Assembly: GCF_029369745.1 (NCBI RefSeq)
Contig: NZ_CP120210.1
Span: forward strand, 6,448,001 to 6,512,000
DNA length: 64,000 bases
Origin: Amycolatopsis sp. QT-25
GTDB lineage: Bacteria > Actinomycetota > Actinomycetes > Mycobacteriales > Pseudonocardiaceae
Direction: 5' to 3'
Part shown: one piece after another, positions 50,025 to 59,267 of the stretch
Position numbering within the stretch: the stretch's first letter is position 1
How the letters are laid out: each line of letters starts with the position of its first letter
Program-made: the position numbers and the translations under genes
The notes under the pieces: model-generated
Told to the model about the DNA's origin: nothing
Database searches by the model: none
What the model saw: only the letters and a program-made list of their open reading frames with translations

Positions 50025-51428
50025 TCAGGCCGCGAGGTCGCCGGACGCGGGCGGAGCCTGGCCGATCGTGGCGGTGGGGACAGTGGAATCGACCGGGCCT
50101 GCCGTCTTGACGCGCCGCGCGGTGCGCAGCACGCCGACCACCAGGCTCGGGCGCATCAGCGCGGTCGGCGGGTCGACCAGGCCCGCGGCCCGGAAGAACG
50201 CCTCGGTGAACCGGCCGTCGAGAGTCGCCGCGGAGTGCAGCTTCGCCATGTACGCGTTGCCCATCTTGACCTTCAGCGGACGCGGGCCCTCGACACCGGG
50301 GAACGCGAGGTCCCCGCCCGCCGAGATGTCCCACGGCACGTCGATGATCGGGCTGATCTCCTTGAAGAACCGCAGCGGCCGCACGCCACCGGCGTCGAGA
50401 TGCGTGGCGAGGTGGGCGGCCTCCATGGCCGCGACCGTCATGCCCTGGCCGTACACGGGGTTGAACGCGCAGACGCCGTCCCCGATCACCAGCATGCCTT
50501 CGGGGAAGCGGCGCAGCTTGTCGAACCGGCGGCGGACGCTGGCGGGCACCTTGAAGCTGGTGATCTCGCTGATCGGCTTCGCGGTGCGCACGGCCCGGTG
50601 GATCTCGGGTGCGTCGAGTGTCTTGGCGAACTCGAGGAAGCCCTCGGCGTCGCGCGGCGGGTGGTCGCCGAGCAGGCCGGTCTGCGACAGCAGGGCGACG
50701 TTCCCCGGCAGGTTCACGAAGAACGCGCCGCGCGGGTTCGCGGGCGAGGCGACCGGGTTGATCGCGAGGTCGTCGCCGAACGGGTCGGTGTCCAGCTCGA
50801 ACAGCCGCGAGGTGTAGGCGAGGTCGATCTTGATCTTCTCCTCGGCGGGCCGCTCGTAGCCGAGTTCCTCCAGCCACACCGACGAACGGCTGCCACGGCC
50901 GGTGGCGTCCACGAGCAGGTCGGCGAGGATCGTCTCCGGTTCGGCGTCGTCGCCGGTCACCCGTACGCCGACGACCCGCGAGTGGTCGCCGGTGGCGACG
51001 AGCGACTGGATCACCGTGCGCTCGCGGACCTCCACGTTCGGCAGCGCGACGACCCTCGCCCGGACGTGCTCTTCGAGCTCCGGGCGGGTCGCGGACACGC
51101 TGAGCAGGCCGGAGTTCTTCTGCCGCAGGCGTTTGCCGTTGAAGTACCAGCGCAGGCTGCCGGAGAGGTCACCGCTGGGGACGCCGTTGTCGGTCAGCTC
51201 CGCTTGCAGGCCGGGAAACAGGTCTTCGAGGATCTGCTGGCCGCGGGCGAGCAGCGCGTGCGCGTGATGCGCCTGCGGCACGCCGCGGCGGGTCCCGGCG
51301 ACGCCGACGATCGTGTCACGCTCGACGATCACGACCGAGCGGTAGCGTTCCGAAAGCACGCGGGCGGTCAGCAGGCCGGCCATGCCGCCGCCGAGCACGA
51401 CGGCGCGTTCGCCAAGGTATTCGCCCAT
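50025..51428 (-). CDS. FAD-dependent monooxygenase (second of a tandem pair)
   Basis: A 467-residue paralogue of the next protein, with AVVLGGGMAGLLTARVLSER (N-terminal FAD motif), LLVDATGRGSRSSVWLEELG and VIGDGVCAFNPVYGQGMTVA. Both have the same order of conserved blocks and C-termini with FFRAAGLVDPPTALMRPS. Such enzymes oxidise polyketides and aromatic rings. ATG at 51428 with GGAGG nine bases upstream. The gene diverges from the first halogenase, sharing a 205-base promoter region, so oxidation and halogenation are probably co-regulated. Confidence 0.9.
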   Translation of the reverse strand: MGEYLGERAVVLGGGMAGLLTARVLSERYRSVVIVERDTIVGVAGTRRGVPQAHHAHALLARGQQILEDLFPGLQAELTDNGVPSGDLSGSLRWYFNGKRLRQKNSGLLSVSATRPELEEHVRARVVALPNVEVRERTVIQSLVATGDHSRVVGVRVTGDDAEPETILADLLVDATGRGSRSSVWLEELGYERPAEEKIKIDLAYTSRLFELDTDPFGDDLAINPVASPANPRGAFFVNLPGNVALLSQTGLLGDHPPRDAEGFLEFAKTLDAPEIHRAVRTAKPISEITSFKVPASVRRRFDKLRRFPEGMLVIGDGVCAFNPVYGQGMTVAAMEAAHLATHLDAGGVRPLRFFKEISPIIDVPWDISAGGDLAFPGVEGPRPLKVKMGNAYMAKLHSAATLDGRFTEAFFRAAGLVDPPTALMRPSLVVGVLRTARRVKTAGPVDSTVPTATIGQAPPASGDLAA

Positions 51429-51633
51429 CGCGGGGTTCCTCCAATAGGGTAGTCGGCCGGGCCGTCGGAGTCCGACACGTGAAGAATCGTCGTCCGCCCG
51501 CGGCCGGGTGGCGTCTCTTCGACTGCGGTTTCACCAAAGCCTTGTGCGGCAACGAGTTCTCGAGCGGATCTCCAGTCCCGGTTGTTAGCGTCGATCAAGT
51601 AATTCCGGCTGTCGGCGTAGTTGGAGAGGTCTC
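51429..51633. promoter_or_regulatory. Divergent promoter region, monooxygenases and halogenases
   Basis: The 205-base region must start both the leftward monooxygenase pair and the rightward halogenase operon. It includes a perfect six-base inverted repeat GTCGGA-G-TCCGAC (51464-51476), a possible operator. I cannot place -10/-35 boxes with confidence. Confidence 0.5.
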
Positions 51634-53022
51634 ATGCGCGCAAAGACCCGGATCCTCGTGATCGGCGGCGGACCGGCGGGTTCCACCGCTGCCGGGCTGC
51701 TGGCCAAAGAGGGATTCGAAGTCACCCTTCTCGAGCGGGAACATTTCCCGCGCTACCACATCGGCGAATCGCTGCTGCCCTCGTGCCGTCCGATCCTCGA
51801 ACGTCTCGGCGTCTGGGACAAGATCGCGGCGGCCGGGTTCCAGCCCAAAGGCGGCGCCTACTACTTCTGGGGACCCGAAGAGTGGGAGGTGCGCTTCCGG
51901 CCGCACGGCCGTGACGGCAGCACCAGCGCGTGGCAGGTCATCCGCGCCGATTTCGACAAGATCCTGCTCGACCACGCGCGCGAGGTCGGTGTCGAGGTCC
52001 ACGAGGGCATCGCGGTGAAGAAACTCGACTTCGACGGCGACCGCCCGGTCGCGGCGCACTGGGCCGAGGCCAAGAACACGGCCAACAGCGGCCGGATCGA
52101 ATTCGACTACCTCGTCGACGCCTCCGGCCGCGGTGGCGTGCTGGCCACCAAGTACCTGAAGAACCGCAAGTTCCACAACGTGTTCCGCAACGTCGCCGCC
52201 TGGTCGTACTGGAAGGACGCGAAGGAACTCGACCGCGGGCCGCGTGGCGCGATCACCGTCGCCTCGGTCGGTGACGGCTGGTTCTGGGGGATCCCGCTGC
52301 CCGACGGCACGATGAGCGTCGGGCTGGTCACCGGCCGGGACTCGTTCAACGCCGCGCGCAACGAACTCGGCGGCGTGGATCCGGTGTACCACAAGGCGAT
52401 CGGCGACTGCCCGGCGATACAGCAGCTGCTGGTCGAGGCCGAGCAGGTCACCGAGGTCAAGGTCGAGCAGGACTATTCGTACGCGGCCGAGCAGTTCCAG
52501 GGCCCCGGCTACCTGCTCGCCGGCGACGCCGCCTGCTTCCTCGACCCCCTGCTGTCGACCGGCGTGCACCTGGGCACCTACAGCGCGCTGATCGGCACCG
52601 CCGCGATCGGCAGCGTCCTGCGCGGTGAGATCAGCGAACCCGAGGCCTGGGACTTCTACGAGGTCGTGTACCGCCGCGCCTACGAACGGCTGCTGGTGCT
52701 GGTGTCGACCTTCTACGAGAGCTACCGCGGCAAGGAGCACCACTTCTTCCGCGCGCAGCAGCTGTCCGAAAAGGACTGGGCGGGAATGGACGTGCAGGCC
52801 GCGTTCGACCGGTTCGTCACGGGTATCGCCGATCTCGAGGACACCGAGGAGGTCTACCGCCGGATCCAGGGTCACCTGCTCGGTGACGAAAGCGGCAAGC
52901 ACAACCCGCTGGACAACCTCAACCGCGTGCACGAGCACAAGCAGGCGCCGGAGAAGCCCGAAAAGGCGATCAACGGGCTGTACCTGAGCTACGAGCCGCA
53001 GATCGGCATCCGGCGCGCGTGA
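51634..53022 (+). CDS. Flavin-dependent halogenase (first of a tandem pair)
   Basis: A 462-residue member of the tryptophan-halogenase superfamily. It has the FAD motif VIGGGPAGSTAAGLLAKEG (9-27), FPRYHIGESLLPS, the halogenase motif WFWGIP (216-221) and Lys72 in GFQPKGGAYYFWG, placed like the lysine that forms the chlorinating species. The second FAD region is YLLAGDAACFLDPLLSTGVH. Overall closest in style to phenol- and carrier-protein-linked halogenases such as those of glycopeptide clusters. It needs FADH2 from a separate reductase. ATG at 51634 with GGAGAGG upstream. A second halogenase follows 39 bases downstream. Confidence 0.9.
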   Translation: MRAKTRILVIGGGPAGSTAAGLLAKEGFEVTLLEREHFPRYHIGESLLPSCRPILERLGVWDKIAAAGFQPKGGAYYFWGPEEWEVRFRPHGRDGSTSAWQVIRADFDKILLDHAREVGVEVHEGIAVKKLDFDGDRPVAAHWAEAKNTANSGRIEFDYLVDASGRGGVLATKYLKNRKFHNVFRNVAAWSYWKDAKELDRGPRGAITVASVGDGWFWGIPLPDGTMSVGLVTGRDSFNAARNELGGVDPVYHKAIGDCPAIQQLLVEAEQVTEVKVEQDYSYAAEQFQGPGYLLAGDAACFLDPLLSTGVHLGTYSALIGTAAIGSVLRGEISEPEAWDFYEVVYRRAYERLLVLVSTFYESYRGKEHHFFRAQQLSEKDWAGMDVQAAFDRFVTGIADLEDTEEVYRRIQGHLLGDESGKHNPLDNLNRVHEHKQAPEKPEKAINGLYLSYEPQIGIRRA

Positions 53023-53061
53023 GCGCCGCCACTCTTCCACCGGCCTAGGGAAAGGGTCCCC

Positions 53062-54327
53062 ATGTCAGCCACGCTTCACGGTATGCCCGAGCGGTTCGAC
53101 GTCATCGTCATCGGTGGCGGCCCGGCGGGCGCGACCTGCGCCGGTCTCCTCGCGAAGGAGGGGCGTACGGTCCTGGTCCTCGAGCGCGAACGGTTCCCCC
53201 GCTACCACATCGGCGAATCGCTGATCCCGGTCGGGATGCGCCCGCTGCAGGAACTGGACCTGCTCGATCGCATGGAAGCCCGCGGCTTCGAACGCAAGTA
53301 CGGCGGCAGCCTGGTGTGGGGCAACCGGGACGTGCCATGGAACTTCTCGTTCATGAAGGCCGCGGAGGGCACCTACGCCTACCACACCCGCCGCGCCGAC
53401 CTCGACACGCTGATCCTCGACCGCGCCCGCGAACTCGGCGCGTACGTCGTGGAGGAGACGACGGTCAAGGACGTGCTCCAGTCCGACACCGGCCGGGTCA
53501 CCGGTGTCCGGTTCACCCTGCGCGGTTCGGCGGGCGACTACGAGGCCAGCGCCTCGCTGGTCGTCGACGCGTCCGGCCAGTCCCGCGTGATCGGCCGGAA
53601 GTTCAGCGACATCACCTGGCACAACGAGCTCCGCAACGTCGCGGTCTGGACCTACTACGACAACTGCGACCGGCTGCCCGGTGACGAGTGGACCAACATC
53701 CTCATCGAAGGCACCGCCGACGGATGGTTCTGGGGCATCCCGATCGACAAGGGCACGATGAGCGTCGGCTACGTGACCAAGTCGGACCTCGCCAACGCGG
53801 ACGACCAGTCGCTGGAGCAGCTCTTCCTGAGCGAGCGGGACAAGACCACCCGGCTCAAGGGGCTGCTGGCCAACGCCCGTCAGCACGCGGGGTACCGGAC
53901 GGCGCGGGACTGGTCCTACACCAACGAAACCTTCTACGGTGACGGCTGGGTGCTCGTCGGCGACGCCGCCGCTTTCGTCGACCCGCTGTTCTCCACCGGT
54001 GTCGCGCTCGCGACGCTGGCGGGCAGCTCATTGTCCAAAGTGGTCGACAAGATCCTGGACCACCCGGCCATCGAGGAGAAGGCGCTCGACCGGTACGCCG
54101 GCAACTACCGCGCCTTCTTCGACGAGATCCGCAACTTCGTCGAGCGCTTCTACGACCGGACGAAGTACAAGGAGTACTACTACGACCTCGCGCAAGAGGT
54201 CGTGGACCCGGAGCAGCTCCACGCGCCGAGCATCGACTTCGTCACGCTGGTCTCCGGCCTGTCGGGCAAACACCCGCTGTTGAAGATCAATCTCGACGAC
54301 CTGATCGCGAACGTCACCGAGCCCTGA
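53062..54327 (+). CDS. Flavin-dependent halogenase (second of a tandem pair)
   Basis: A 421-residue relative of the preceding protein with the same landmarks: VIGGGPAGATCAGLLAKEG (16-34), FPRYHIGESLIP, Lys79 in GFERKYGGSLVWG, WFWGIP (222-227) and VLVGDAAAFVDPLFSTGVA. The C-terminal region differs from the first copy (shorter, with YDRTKYKEYYYDLAQEVV), so the two are diverged paralogues and may act on different positions or intermediates. ATG at 53062 after AGGGAAAGGG. It is followed 14 bases later by the antiporter gene, in one operon. Confidence 0.9.
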   Translation: MSATLHGMPERFDVIVIGGGPAGATCAGLLAKEGRTVLVLERERFPRYHIGESLIPVGMRPLQELDLLDRMEARGFERKYGGSLVWGNRDVPWNFSFMKAAEGTYAYHTRRADLDTLILDRARELGAYVVEETTVKDVLQSDTGRVTGVRFTLRGSAGDYEASASLVVDASGQSRVIGRKFSDITWHNELRNVAVWTYYDNCDRLPGDEWTNILIEGTADGWFWGIPIDKGTMSVGYVTKSDLANADDQSLEQLFLSERDKTTRLKGLLANARQHAGYRTARDWSYTNETFYGDGWVLVGDAAAFVDPLFSTGVALATLAGSSLSKVVDKILDHPAIEEKALDRYAGNYRAFFDEIRNFVERFYDRTKYKEYYYDLAQEVVDPEQLHAPSIDFVTLVSGLSGKHPLLKINLDDLIANVTEP

Positions 54328-54341
54328 GCGGGGATCCGAAA

Positions 54342-55742
54342 GTGGAAAGCAAACCCGGCACCGGCCACCGGTCGCTGTTCGTCTACATAGGACTGGTCGT
54401 GGTGCCCGTCGTGGTCGCGATCGTCCTGCTGGCCCGTGGCGACGATGGTGACGTCGTCGCCACGGCGAAGGCGTCCTCCGGGCCGTCGCTGGCGCAACTG
54501 CTGCTGGCGATCGCCGTGGTGGTCGGCGCCTGCAAGGTGGTGGGCTGGCTGGCCCAGCGGATCGGGCAGCCCGCGGTGATCGGCGAGATCACCGCGGGCG
54601 TCCTGCTCGGTCCGTCGGTGCTCGGCGCGCTGTGGCCTTCGGGCGCGGCCGTACTGATCCCGCCCGCGGTGGTGCCGCAGCTCAACGTCGTGGCGCAGCT
54701 CGGCGTGATCTTCTTCGTGTTCCTCGCCGGGCTGGAGCTGAACACCCGGCTGCTGCGCGGACGCGGACGGCTCGCGCTGGTCGTCAGCCACGTCAGCATC
54801 GCGCTGCCGTTCCTGCTCGGCGTCGGGCTCGCCATGGTCGCCTACACTCGGTTCTCCCCACCCGGCGGCGGATTCCTGCCGTTCGCGCTCTTCTTCGGCG
54901 TGTCGATGAGCATCACGGCGTTGCCGGTGCTGGTGCGGATCCTGCACGAGATCGGGCTCTTCCGCAGCGAGATCGGCGTGGTGACGCTGACCTGCGCGGT
55001 GGTCGACGACGTGACGGCGTGGAGCCTGCTGGCGCTGGTGATCGCGCTGACCACCGCGTCCTCGCTGTTCGGCGTGGTGCTGACGGTCCTGCTGACGGCG
55101 GCGTTCGTCGCACTGCTCGGCCTGGTCGTCCGGCCGCTGCTGCGAAAACTCGTGACGCGGGTTCCGGTGGCGAGCCTGCAGAAAGCCGCGCCGCTTTCGG
55201 TGGTCGGCGTGCTGGTGTGCGCGATGGCGACCGAATGGATCGGCGTGCACGCGATGTTCGGCGCGTTCGTGTTCGGCGTGGTCTTCCCCAGGGACAACCC
55301 GATCGCGACCTGGCTGCACGACAAGGCAGGGGGGCTGACGACGGCGTTGATGCTGCCGTTGTTCTTCGCCTACAGCGGGTTGCGCACCGACATCGGCCTG
55401 CTCTCCGGCGGCGGCGCGTGGCTCTGGTGCGGCGCGATCCTGCTGGTGGCCGTCGCGGGCAAGTTCGGCGGCTCGGCACTGGCCGCGCGTGCGGTCGGCG
55501 AGAACTGGAACCGCTCGCTGCAGGTGGGCGCGTTGATGAACTGCCGCGGCCTGACCGAATTGGTCGTCCTCAACATCGGGCTCGACCTCGGCGTGCTGTC
55601 CCCGACGCTGTTCACCATGCTGGTGATCATGGCGCTGGTCTCGACCGCGATGGCGGCGCCGATGGCGACCTGGTTCGCCCGGCGCGACGGCCAGAACGTG
55701 GTGGATTTCCTCGACCGCACCTCCGAGCGTGCGGCGGCTTGA
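54342..55742 (+). CDS. Kef/CPA2-type cation:proton antiporter
   Basis: A 466-residue integral membrane protein with about 12-13 membrane segments. Characteristic CPA2 regions are IGQPAVIGEITAGVLLGPSVLG (~75-96), ITALPVLVRILHEIGL and the TM5-like TCAVVDDVTAWSLLAL with the paired acidic residues for ion exchange. There is no C-terminal RCK domain, so it is the bare transporter type. Kef-like antiporter genes also lie beside halogenases in glycopeptide antibiotic clusters, where a link with ion supply or self-protection is suspected. GTG at 54342, 14 bases after the halogenase stop. Confidence 0.92.
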   Translation: MESKPGTGHRSLFVYIGLVVVPVVVAIVLLARGDDGDVVATAKASSGPSLAQLLLAIAVVVGACKVVGWLAQRIGQPAVIGEITAGVLLGPSVLGALWPSGAAVLIPPAVVPQLNVVAQLGVIFFVFLAGLELNTRLLRGRGRLALVVSHVSIALPFLLGVGLAMVAYTRFSPPGGGFLPFALFFGVSMSITALPVLVRILHEIGLFRSEIGVVTLTCAVVDDVTAWSLLALVIALTTASSLFGVVLTVLLTAAFVALLGLVVRPLLRKLVTRVPVASLQKAAPLSVVGVLVCAMATEWIGVHAMFGAFVFGVVFPRDNPIATWLHDKAGGLTTALMLPLFFAYSGLRTDIGLLSGGGAWLWCGAILLVAVAGKFGGSALAARAVGENWNRSLQVGALMNCRGLTELVVLNIGLDLGVLSPTLFTMLVIMALVSTAMAAPMATWFARRDGQNVVDFLDRTSERAAA

Positions 55743-55818
55743 CCCACCGGCAAGCAGGAAGACGCGGGGGCATCCGCCCGCTGCGAAGCTGGAACAGTCG
55801 ACGATCTAGGAGGTCAAG

Positions 55819-56988
55819 GTGTCGAGCACCGATGTTCCGACGCGGGAGGAACTGGTTCGCCGCGTGGCCGAACTCGCCCCCGCACTGAAGAAGCACTCGA
55901 ACTGGCAGGAACAGAACCGGCGGGTGCACGAGGAGTCCATCGAGGCACTGGCCGACGCCGGCGTCTTCAAACTGCGCCGCCCCAAGCGTTACGGCGGCTA
56001 CGAAGCCGACACCCGGACTCTGGTCGACGTCGCCACCGAGATCGGCCGCGCCGACGGCTCCACCTCGTGGGTGGCCTCGGTGTACTGGATCCCGACCTGG
56101 ATGGCCTGCCAGTTCCCGGAGGCCGTGCAGGACGAGGTGTTCGCCACCCCGGACGTCCGCGTCTGCGGCACGCTGAGCCCGTCCGCGATGGCCGCGCCGG
56201 TCGACGGCGGGGTCGTGGTGAACGGCAAATGGGGTTTCATCAGCGGGGCACTGCACGCCCAGTGGCAGGAGATCATCGCGATCCTCGTGCCGCCGGAGGG
56301 CGAGCCGTACCCGATCATGGCGCTGGTGCCCATCTCGGATCTGCTGATCGTGGACGATTGGGACACCTCGGGCCTGCGCGGCACCGGCAGCGTGTCGACG
56401 GTGGCACAGGACGTCTTCATCCCGGCCGAGCGGGTGCTCCCGCTGCCGGCGGTGCTGGAGGGCCAGGGCACCGCTTCGGTCTCGATCTACCGGGCACCGC
56501 TGCTTCCGGTCGCCTCGGCGTCCTCGGTGGGGACGCTGGTGGGGATGGCGAAGGGCGCGCAGGACACTTTCCTCAAGCGGTTGCCGGACCGCAAGATCAC
56601 CTACACCGCCTACGATTCGCAGCGCGAAGCCCCGATCACGCACCACCAGGTGGCCGAATCGGCGCTGAAGATCGACGAGGCCGAGTTCCACGCGCATCGG
56701 CTGTCCACTCTGGTCGACCGGAAGACCGCGGACGGCTCGCCGTGGAAACTCGACGAACGCGCGATAGCGCGGGCCGACCTCGGCGCCGTGGTCCGCCTCG
56801 CCAAGGAAGGCATCGACATCCTGGCCGGCGCCTCCGGCGGTTCGTCGGTCTACCACGGCATCCCGATCCAGCGCATCGCCCGCGACGTCGCCGCGGTCAA
56901 CCTCCACGCGCTGATGCACCCCAACACCAACACCGAGCTGTACGGCCGCGTGCTCTGCGGGCTCGAGCCCAACACCCTCTACATCTAG
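55819..56988 (+). CDS. Acyl-CoA-dehydrogenase-fold flavin hydroxylase (group D)
   Basis: A 389-residue protein with the acyl-CoA dehydrogenase/HpaB-like fold used by two-component flavin hydroxylases and N-oxygenases (HsaA and related enzymes). The N-terminus has HEESIEALADAGVFKLRRPKRYGGYE-type sequence, the beta domain has WGFISGALHAQWQ and DWDTSGLRGTGS, and the C-terminus has ASGGSSVYHGIPIQRIARD. There is no catalytic Glu of true dehydrogenases in the usual place. It should use reduced flavin from a separate reductase to hydroxylate an aromatic ring. GTG at 55819 with AGGAGGTCAAG upstream. The SnoaL-like gene follows 12 bases later. Confidence 0.86.
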   Translation: MSSTDVPTREELVRRVAELAPALKKHSNWQEQNRRVHEESIEALADAGVFKLRRPKRYGGYEADTRTLVDVATEIGRADGSTSWVASVYWIPTWMACQFPEAVQDEVFATPDVRVCGTLSPSAMAAPVDGGVVVNGKWGFISGALHAQWQEIIAILVPPEGEPYPIMALVPISDLLIVDDWDTSGLRGTGSVSTVAQDVFIPAERVLPLPAVLEGQGTASVSIYRAPLLPVASASSVGTLVGMAKGAQDTFLKRLPDRKITYTAYDSQREAPITHHQVAESALKIDEAEFHAHRLSTLVDRKTADGSPWKLDERAIARADLGAVVRLAKEGIDILAGASGGSSVYHGIPIQRIARDVAAVNLHALMHPNTNTELYGRVLCGLEPNTLYI

Positions 56989-57000
56989 GAGGATCCTCCG

Positions 57001-57438
57001 ATGACCACGACCGAAACCGGTACCGCCGCCGACCAGGCGGCCATCGCGGCGCTGACCCAGAAGGTGATCGCCGCGTGGGCCTACCACGACGCCGACTCCT
57101 TCGCCGGCGTCTTCACCGAAGACGGCACGATGATCCTTCCCGGCGTCTACAAGAAGGGCCGCGACGAGATCCGGTCGTTCCTCGTGGAATCCTTCGAGGG
57201 CGACTACAAGGGCACCCAGGTCACCGGGCGTCCGCTGGAGATCCGGTTCTTCACCCCGGACTCCGGCGTCCTGATCACCCAGGGCGGCGTGCTCGGCCCC
57301 GGCGAGACCGAGGTCGCGGACTCGCAGTCGATCCGTGCGTCGTGGACGGTCGTCAAACGGGACGGCGCCTGGCGGCTGGCGTCCTATCAGAACACCCCGG
57401 CCAAGCAGCAGCTGCCCAAACCGGGCACGGCCGCCTGA
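57001..57438 (+). CDS. SgcJ/EcaC-type SnoaL-fold (NTF2-like) protein
   Basis: A 145-residue protein of the NTF2/SnoaL superfamily, with AAIAALTQKVIAAWAYHDAD then FTEDGTMILPGVYKKGRDEI and WTVVKRDGAWRLASYQNTPA. These match the SgcJ/EcaC subfamily, named from the C-1027 enediyne and other clusters. The molecular function is unsettled; members affect the folding or yield of polyene intermediates, and others are cyclases. ATG at 57001 with AGGAGG upstream, in an operon with the flavin hydroxylase. Members are also common outside antibiotic clusters, so this alone does not indicate an enediyne. Confidence 0.85.
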   Translation: MTTTETGTAADQAAIAALTQKVIAAWAYHDADSFAGVFTEDGTMILPGVYKKGRDEIRSFLVESFEGDYKGTQVTGRPLEIRFFTPDSGVLITQGGVLGPGETEVADSQSIRASWTVVKRDGAWRLASYQNTPAKQQLPKPGTAA

Positions 57439-57523
57439 CCCTCCCCCTCGGAACCCGGGCCTCCCCTCCTTCTGGGCCCGGGTTCCGCCCTGTCCGGGGA
57501 TGCTTTCGGCCGGGAGTTCGTGA

Positions 57524-57580
57524 AATCCGTGAAGGCCTCCTTGAGGGACTCTGGGTCCCTCAAGGAGGCCTTCACGGATT
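57524..57580. terminator. Family B palindrome, between convergent genes
   Basis: Arms AATCCGTGAAGGCCTCCTTG and complement, with the family loop CTCTGGG. It lies 86 bases after the SnoaL-like gene and 37 bases from the stop of the facing methyltransferase gene. The arm core is the same as at 19561. Confidence 0.85.
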
Positions 57581-57616
57581 AGCGGGACTGCACGTGCCCA
57601 CGCGAGTGACGGCCAC

Positions 57617-58369
57617 CTACCCGATGGCGAAGACCTCGACCGGATGCGGGATGCGAACGTGCCCCGCGGAAACCGTGCCGAGTCCGGCGACCGCGTCGAG
57701 CAGTTCCCCGCGACCGGTCCCGCCGCGCCACGGCTGGTGCCGGGCGAAGGTCAGGAATTCGAGCAACCGGTGCGCCGGCGCGGAAACCGGCACCGCGATC
57801 TCCGCGCCCACCGTGACGGACCGGAACTCGATGCCGAACCGCGCCAGTTCCGCCGCGAGCGTCTGCGCGAACAGCGGACGCGTGACGCCTTGCCGTGCGA
57901 GAGAGTCCGCGAAAGGACCGTTCAGCCGGTTCAGCGGGGTCACCGCCACGATCAGGACCCGGTGCCGGTTGCGGGCCTCCTTCAGCACGGCCATGCCGTC
58001 GTCCGCGTCGAGGTAGCACAGCGACTGGACGAAGAGGCCGTACTCGGTCGGGCTGACCCGGAGGTCGGCGACGTCGGCCATGCTCACCGTGAGCACGCGA
58101 TGGCCCCGCACCTTCGGCAGCCCGGCGAGCTCCGTGCGCAGCCGTGCCACCGCTTCACCGTTCGTGTCGACGCCTTGGAACCACACCGTTCTCCGCGGCA
58201 CCCGAGCGATCAGTTCCAGTTCGAACATGCCGAACCCGCAGCCGTACGACGTGAGTTCGAGATCGGCGTCCGCACCGATCAGTCTCGACGTCTCCTCGAC
58301 CATCAGCCGCTGCTGATCGGTCAGGCTCCGGAAGGTGGCATTGCAGGTGTTGTAATCCCATTCGTCCAT
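57617..58369 (-). CDS. Putative SAM-dependent methyltransferase
   Basis: The 250-residue protein has a glycine-rich loop LTSYGCGFGMFELELI (~39-54) fitting SAM motif I, an acidic second strand end FQGVDTNGEAVARL (~72-85) and a third motif near TVSMADVADL. The N-terminus MDEWDYNTCNATFRSLT is unusual and resembles helical caps of small-molecule methyltransferases. Substrate unknown. ATG at 58369. The ABC exporter genes read the same way just upstream (83-base gap), so it may belong to the export operon. Confidence in the fold is fair, in the function low. Confidence 0.7.
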   Translation of the reverse strand: MDEWDYNTCNATFRSLTDQQRLMVEETSRLIGADADLELTSYGCGFGMFELELIARVPRRTVWFQGVDTNGEAVARLRTELAGLPKVRGHRVLTVSMADVADLRVSPTEYGLFVQSLCYLDADDGMAVLKEARNRHRVLIVAVTPLNRLNGPFADSLARQGVTRPLFAQTLAAELARFGIEFRSVTVGAEIAVPVSAPAHRLLEFLTFARHQPWRGGTGRGELLDAVAGLGTVSAGHVRIPHPVEVFAIG

Positions 58370-58451
58370 CGGCGCTCCCCGGTCCAGGCCCCCGAAACAC
58401 CGAAGCCGTGGCGCGCGGGCGTCACGGCTTCGGTGGTCGAGCGGCGAATAC

Positions 58452-59267
58452 TCAGATCCGCTTCTTCAAGGCACGTACCGAAAGCGCCCCGAACACGATC
58501 GCGATCACGGCCGCCCAGATGAGCGACCAGACCACCGCCGAGGTGACCCCGACGCCGCCGTTCATCAGGCCGCGGCACGCCTTGAGCAGGATCGCCACCG
58601 GGCTGACCTCCGCGAAGGCCTGGAGCCAGGAGGGCATCGACTCGACCGGCGCGAACACCCCGCTGACGAAGTTCAGCGGGAGGATCACCGCGAACGCGAA
58701 CACCTGGACCTTCTCCGCCTGGTCGGCGGCGACACCCACCAGCGTGGGCACCCAGGAGAACGCGATCGCGAACACCAGCAGCAGCAGCCCGGCCGCCAGC
58801 ACGCCGAGGAAACCCTTCTCCGGCCGGAAACCGAGCAGGAGACCGACGCCGACCACCAGCAGTACGGACCAGACCTGCTTGAACTGGTCGCCGATGATCC
58901 GCCCGGCCAGCGGCGCCCAGCGTGCGATGGGCAGCGAACGGAACCGGTCGAACACGCCCTGGGAAAGGTCGGTGTTGAGGCCGATGCCGACGTTGATGGT
59001 CGCGAACAGCATGCTCATCACCAGCATGCCCGGAATCATGAACTGCAGGTACGCGTGCCGGTCCCCGGAAATGGCGCCACCGAAGACGAACGTGAACAGC
59101 AAAGTGAAGATGATCGGCTGGAAACTGATGTCGGCCAGCTGTTTCGGCTCGTGCTTCACCGAAACGGTGCTTCGCCAGGCGAGGGTGAACATCTGCGAGA
59201 CGCCCTGAAAGAACCCGACCCTGGCCGACAACTGCCGCGGCGGCAGCGTCGTGGTCACGGCGGTCAT
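58452..59267 (-). CDS. ABC-2 type exporter permease (DrrB-like)
   Basis: A 271-residue membrane protein with six segments and the ABC-2 pattern: an N-terminal helix before PKQLADISFQPIIFTLLFTFVFG, then PGMLVMSMLFATINVGIGLNTDLSQGVFDRFRSLP and the C-terminal PLNFVSGVFAPVESMPSWLQ. This is the arrangement of daunorubicin-type exporters, which pump antibiotics out. ATG at 59267 overlaps the stop of the ATPase gene by four bases. With its ATPase it forms a complete two-gene exporter, presumably for the product of this region. Confidence 0.93.
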   Translation of the reverse strand: MTAVTTTLPPRQLSARVGFFQGVSQMFTLAWRSTVSVKHEPKQLADISFQPIIFTLLFTFVFGGAISGDRHAYLQFMIPGMLVMSMLFATINVGIGLNTDLSQGVFDRFRSLPIARWAPLAGRIIGDQFKQVWSVLLVVGVGLLLGFRPEKGFLGVLAAGLLLLVFAIAFSWVPTLVGVAADQAEKVQVFAFAVILPLNFVSGVFAPVESMPSWLQAFAEVSPVAILLKACRGLMNGGVGVTSAVVWSLIWAAVIAIVFGALSVRALKKRI

